From contig CM034411.1 in assembly GCA_019925095.2 (NCBI GenBank), positions 2,763,001 to 2,827,000 on the forward strand: a stretch of 64,000 nucleotides of DNA. Direction: 5' to 3'. Within the stretch, counting starts at the first letter, position 1; each line of letters starts with the position of its first letter. The notes beneath the pieces were generated by a model, which worked only from the letters and a program-made list of their open reading frames with translations, was not told where the DNA came from and made no database searches. This DNA comes from Dendrolimus kikuchii. Its lineage: Eukaryota > Arthropoda > Insecta > Lepidoptera > Lasiocampidae. This document shows, one piece after another, positions 61,605 through 64,000 of this stretch. The position numbers and the translations under genes were made by a program.

Positions 61605-61830
61605 CTAGCTTCTGCCCGTGACTTCGTCCGCATGGAATAGTTAAAAAAAAAACCATTTTGAAACATTCTTCATTGGTGCTCCGCTCCTATTGGTCTTATG
61701 ATATAGCCTATAGCCCTCCTCGATAAATGGGCTATCTAACACTGAAAGAATTGTTCAAATCAGACCAGTAGTTCCTGAGATTAGCGCGTTCAAGCAAACA
61801 AACTCTTCAGCTTTATATATTAGTATAAGA
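61605..61830 (-). mobile_element. Helitron-like element, 226 bp
   Basis: The minus strand starts TCTTATACTAATATATAAAG after A and ends AAGCTAG before T. Same family as 27892-28740. Confidence 0.75.
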
Positions 61831-62135
61831 TAGACGAAATAAAGGTTCTAAATTTTAAGTAGTCTTCAATATTTATTGTACTACTAGTATTGTATGTACT
61901 TCGCACTCGTTTTAAAATTATTTGAATCTACGTTTTAACTTATTTCTCTTTGCAACTCTTTATTTTCGAAGACTTGTACTTAAATTGTTACATACTAACG
62001 TCATAGTTCTTAAGCCGTTGGAAGATACTGGCACGTAAGTGACAGGCGTGGCCTAGTTTAGGTGTTAATACCCAAACAGTCTTAATTTTAAGACAAAATT
62101 TCAAGTAGTTTTGGTCTCAATAAAAATCTTATTAT
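61831..62135. other. No gene recognised
   Basis: AT-rich, nothing supportable. Confidence 0.4.
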
Positions 62136-62139
62136 AATT

Positions 62140-62635
62140 GTATGACTCTAGAGACCGCGGGCCATAAAAATGCCCCGGACTTTTGGAAGCTTGCGTGGTG
62201 CCATGGGAAGGCCAACACGTAGCGGCGCCTTGACAAATCTGCCAGGTGGTAGGGCATTTACCCGACTGGATGGCTACCAACCCTGGTCTAAAGTATGTCG
62301 CCGTAACAACCTTGAGTTGTGTTCCGGCATTAGTGACCAGGTTCCTGTTTCCCTTAAGAGAGCAGTAGCGCATTTGTAGCAACTTTGCTGTTTGCTAATG
62401 TCCATAGGCGATGGTAATTGCTTTCCATCAAGTGGGCCGTCTGCCTGTCTGCTTATCTCCTGCATTAAAAAAAAAACAAATTTAATGTAAATGTGGCGTG
62501 ACACTGACCGGCGATTATCCCTGTCTACACTATATAATAATGCACCCAAGGACAAGCCCCGGCCAGTGTAGGACTATGGTGGGAAATGAGGACAAAAAGT
62601 ACCAGGCTATTGGGGTGATGCTAGTGGTACTAGGA
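62140..62635 (+). repeat. Repeat E 5' part, split by repeat C
   Basis: CGGGCCATAAAAATGCCCCG start, E to 62238, C insertion, E from 62482 to about 62635, then unrelated DNA. Confidence 0.75.
62241..62475 (+). repeat. Repeat C copy inserted in E
   Basis: Starts GCCAGGTGGTAGGGC and ends CTCCTGCATTAAAAAAAAA. ACAAAT occurs at 62233-62238 and 62476-62481 as a short duplication. Confidence 0.83.
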
Positions 62636-62769
62636 CTCTGGAAATTATTATTATTTCGGCTAACATCATTTCTGCTAATGGTAATACCATTTTTTTTCTA
62701 CTACTTCTTCATTCTGTCCCGACGATATCAAGAAGACTATGAATTTAGTAGAATACGATTTTTAACACT

Positions 62770-62997
62770 ATGACAATGGAATCTTACTTTGAATATCTTC
62801 GCAACTCCAAGAGATTGAATAGCAGAATTGGACCCCCGAAATTGCAATGCATACGTGCCAATTCTAACGACACCAAGTCAGTAATTTTTGCGTCTACCCC
62901 TTCTACGGGCGGTGGAGACGGCATGACAATATCGAGAAATCAATACGACCGAACAAAAAAAGATGAAATACCAATCTTGACCGTGTTATTTGACTAA
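62770..62997 (+). other. Unassigned 75-codon frame
   Basis: MTMESYFEYLRNSKRLNSRI, GPPKLQCIRANSNDTKSVIF, ISRNQYDRTKKDEIPIL. Protein-like composition, no recognised domain, no flanking gene. Could be a retroelement ORF scrap. Confidence 0.3.
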
Positions 62998-63115
62998 GAG
63001 ATAGCTCTGAACTTGGCAAAGCATTTCGATGTTATTTCGAACAATACTGAATATTTATAGCCTCCCATGGAGGTAGAGTTGCTTGGTCTGAAACTTAAAA
63101 TTTCCGAGAAGTTTT

Positions 63116-63405
63116 TATTTTTTTATTGCATGAGTTCAGCAGACAGGCATACGGCCCATTTGATGCAAAGCGATTACCATCGCCTATGGACATTTGCTAC
63201 AAATGCGCTGCTGCTTTCTTAAGGGAGACTGAAACCTGGTCACTAATGCCGAAACACAACTCAAGGTTGTTATGGCGTCATACTCTAGACTAGGGGTGGT
63301 AGCCAACCAGTCGGGGAAATACCCTACCACCTGGCTGTGGGTTGTTTTATCGCCTCTTACGACAGGCCGCCTGACCGCTGGAAATTGTATTCTTTCTACA
63401 AAAGA
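63116..63405 (-). repeat. Repeat C copy
   Basis: TTTTTATTGCATGAGTTCAG to GGAAATTGTATTCTTTC. Confidence 0.82.
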
Positions 63406-63589
63406 AAAAGAGTTTTATTAGTAGAGCCAGGCTGGAATCATTAATATCTTGATTACAGAATATCTTGATTGCAGCTCTTAGGGGCCGTTGTACCGGTGTG
63501 ACACCACACTCTCACAGAATATCAATGTGAAATGGTTAGCCTTGAGCTAATCATGTTTAGGGCGACGAGTAAGAGTTCCGATTTTTTGC

Positions 63590-63780
63590 CCCTTTTTTTT
63601 GATGACGCAGGAGGAATTTCTTTTCTTGGGACACCACCCTCGGGCCTGGCGGGAAGGCTCGCCGAGGGATGTGTGGGACTCTTGATCAGCCTTATCGGCC
63701 TTATCGGATCTTATCCTCATTTCCTTAAGCCCAAACGACCATGTATGGGTTCTCAAGAATTTCCAAGTTTCAAGTAACAA
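63590..63780. repeat. Interspersed repeat fragment
   Basis: Shares GATGACGCAGGAGGAATT-type and ACCACCCTCGGGCC-type blocks with 20830-20890. The 81- and 105-codon frames here are chance. Confidence 0.4.
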
Positions 63781-63829
63781 GTTTAAGTTTTCCCACAGCC
63801 TTGCTAAAGTTTCATAAGATTCCTTCGAG

Positions 63830-63895
63830 GCCAGTAGCACATAGTAACAGCTCTGATGTTGCAAACATCTATAGGCGACAGTAACCAGGTTTCAG
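63830..63895 (+). repeat. Repeat C fragment
   Basis: CTCTGATGTTGCAAACATCT, ATAGGCGACAGTAACCAG. Confidence 0.55.
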
Positions 63896-63944
63896 CGATA
63901 AAATATATCTTGATCTTATATTGTCTAAAATATCTGATTATCGC

Positions 63945-64000
63945 TATTAATATTATAAATGCGAAAGTAACTCTGTCTGTCTGTTCCGTTTTCACGGAAA
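63945..64000 (-). repeat. Microsatellite-ended repeat, cut by window end
   Basis: TTAATATTATAAATGCGAAA then CTGTCTGTCTGTTCCG; reverse of the 36700-36835 end with a shorter CAGA run. Confidence 0.6.

Overview
The window looks like nuclear DNA of an insect, most likely a moth or butterfly (inference). It is AT-rich, holds one split insect-type ion channel gene, and is packed with elements of kinds I associate with Lepidoptera: short non-autonomous Helitrons, tRNA-derived SINEs, 5'-truncated LINEs, TTA/TAA and TTAA inverted-repeat MITEs, and solo LTRs. I see no prokaryotic, organellar or CRISPR signal.

Host gene (1265-17953, minus strand). Eleven exons with matching splice phases encode the first 505 residues of a voltage-gated calcium channel alpha-1 subunit of the L-type (Cav1, fly Ca-alpha1D) class. 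They cover a short N-terminus, all of domain I (S1-S6 with pore loop), the I-II linker with its beta-subunit binding motif, and domain II S1-S2. The gene runs off the left edge before domain II S3. The first in-frame ATG is at 17947; an exon further 5' cannot be excluded. Most of the introns are transposon debris. The channel sequence is unusually divergent for this family, so a diverged paralogue is possible.

Rest of the window (about 18-64 kb). I find no convincing host exon. It is either the 5' intron/upstream region of the channel gene or intergenic DNA, filled with nested mobile elements. The main families are: a LINE ending in (TATG)n with perfect 10-13 bp target duplications (12 copies); an about 300 bp A-tailed repeat here called C (about 19 copies); a second LINE called F, with an RPDGMT...LVWDATC C-terminus (about 10 fragments); R1-, CR1-, RTE- and Penelope-like fragments; solo LTRs; Helitrons; a multi-hairpin repeat called E; and several inverted-repeat elements. 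A 0.9 kb minisatellite lies at 35.5-36.4 kb.

I found no clearly new biological system. The items most worth a second look are the divergent channel, a LINE insertion that appears to join two different retroelement templates inside one target duplication, the TTAA-flanked 1.47 kb element carrying a duplicated hairpin unit, the multi-hairpin repeat E, an unassigned 101-residue open frame beside a channel exon, and head-to-tail R1-like 3' ends sharing a 14 bp target duplication.
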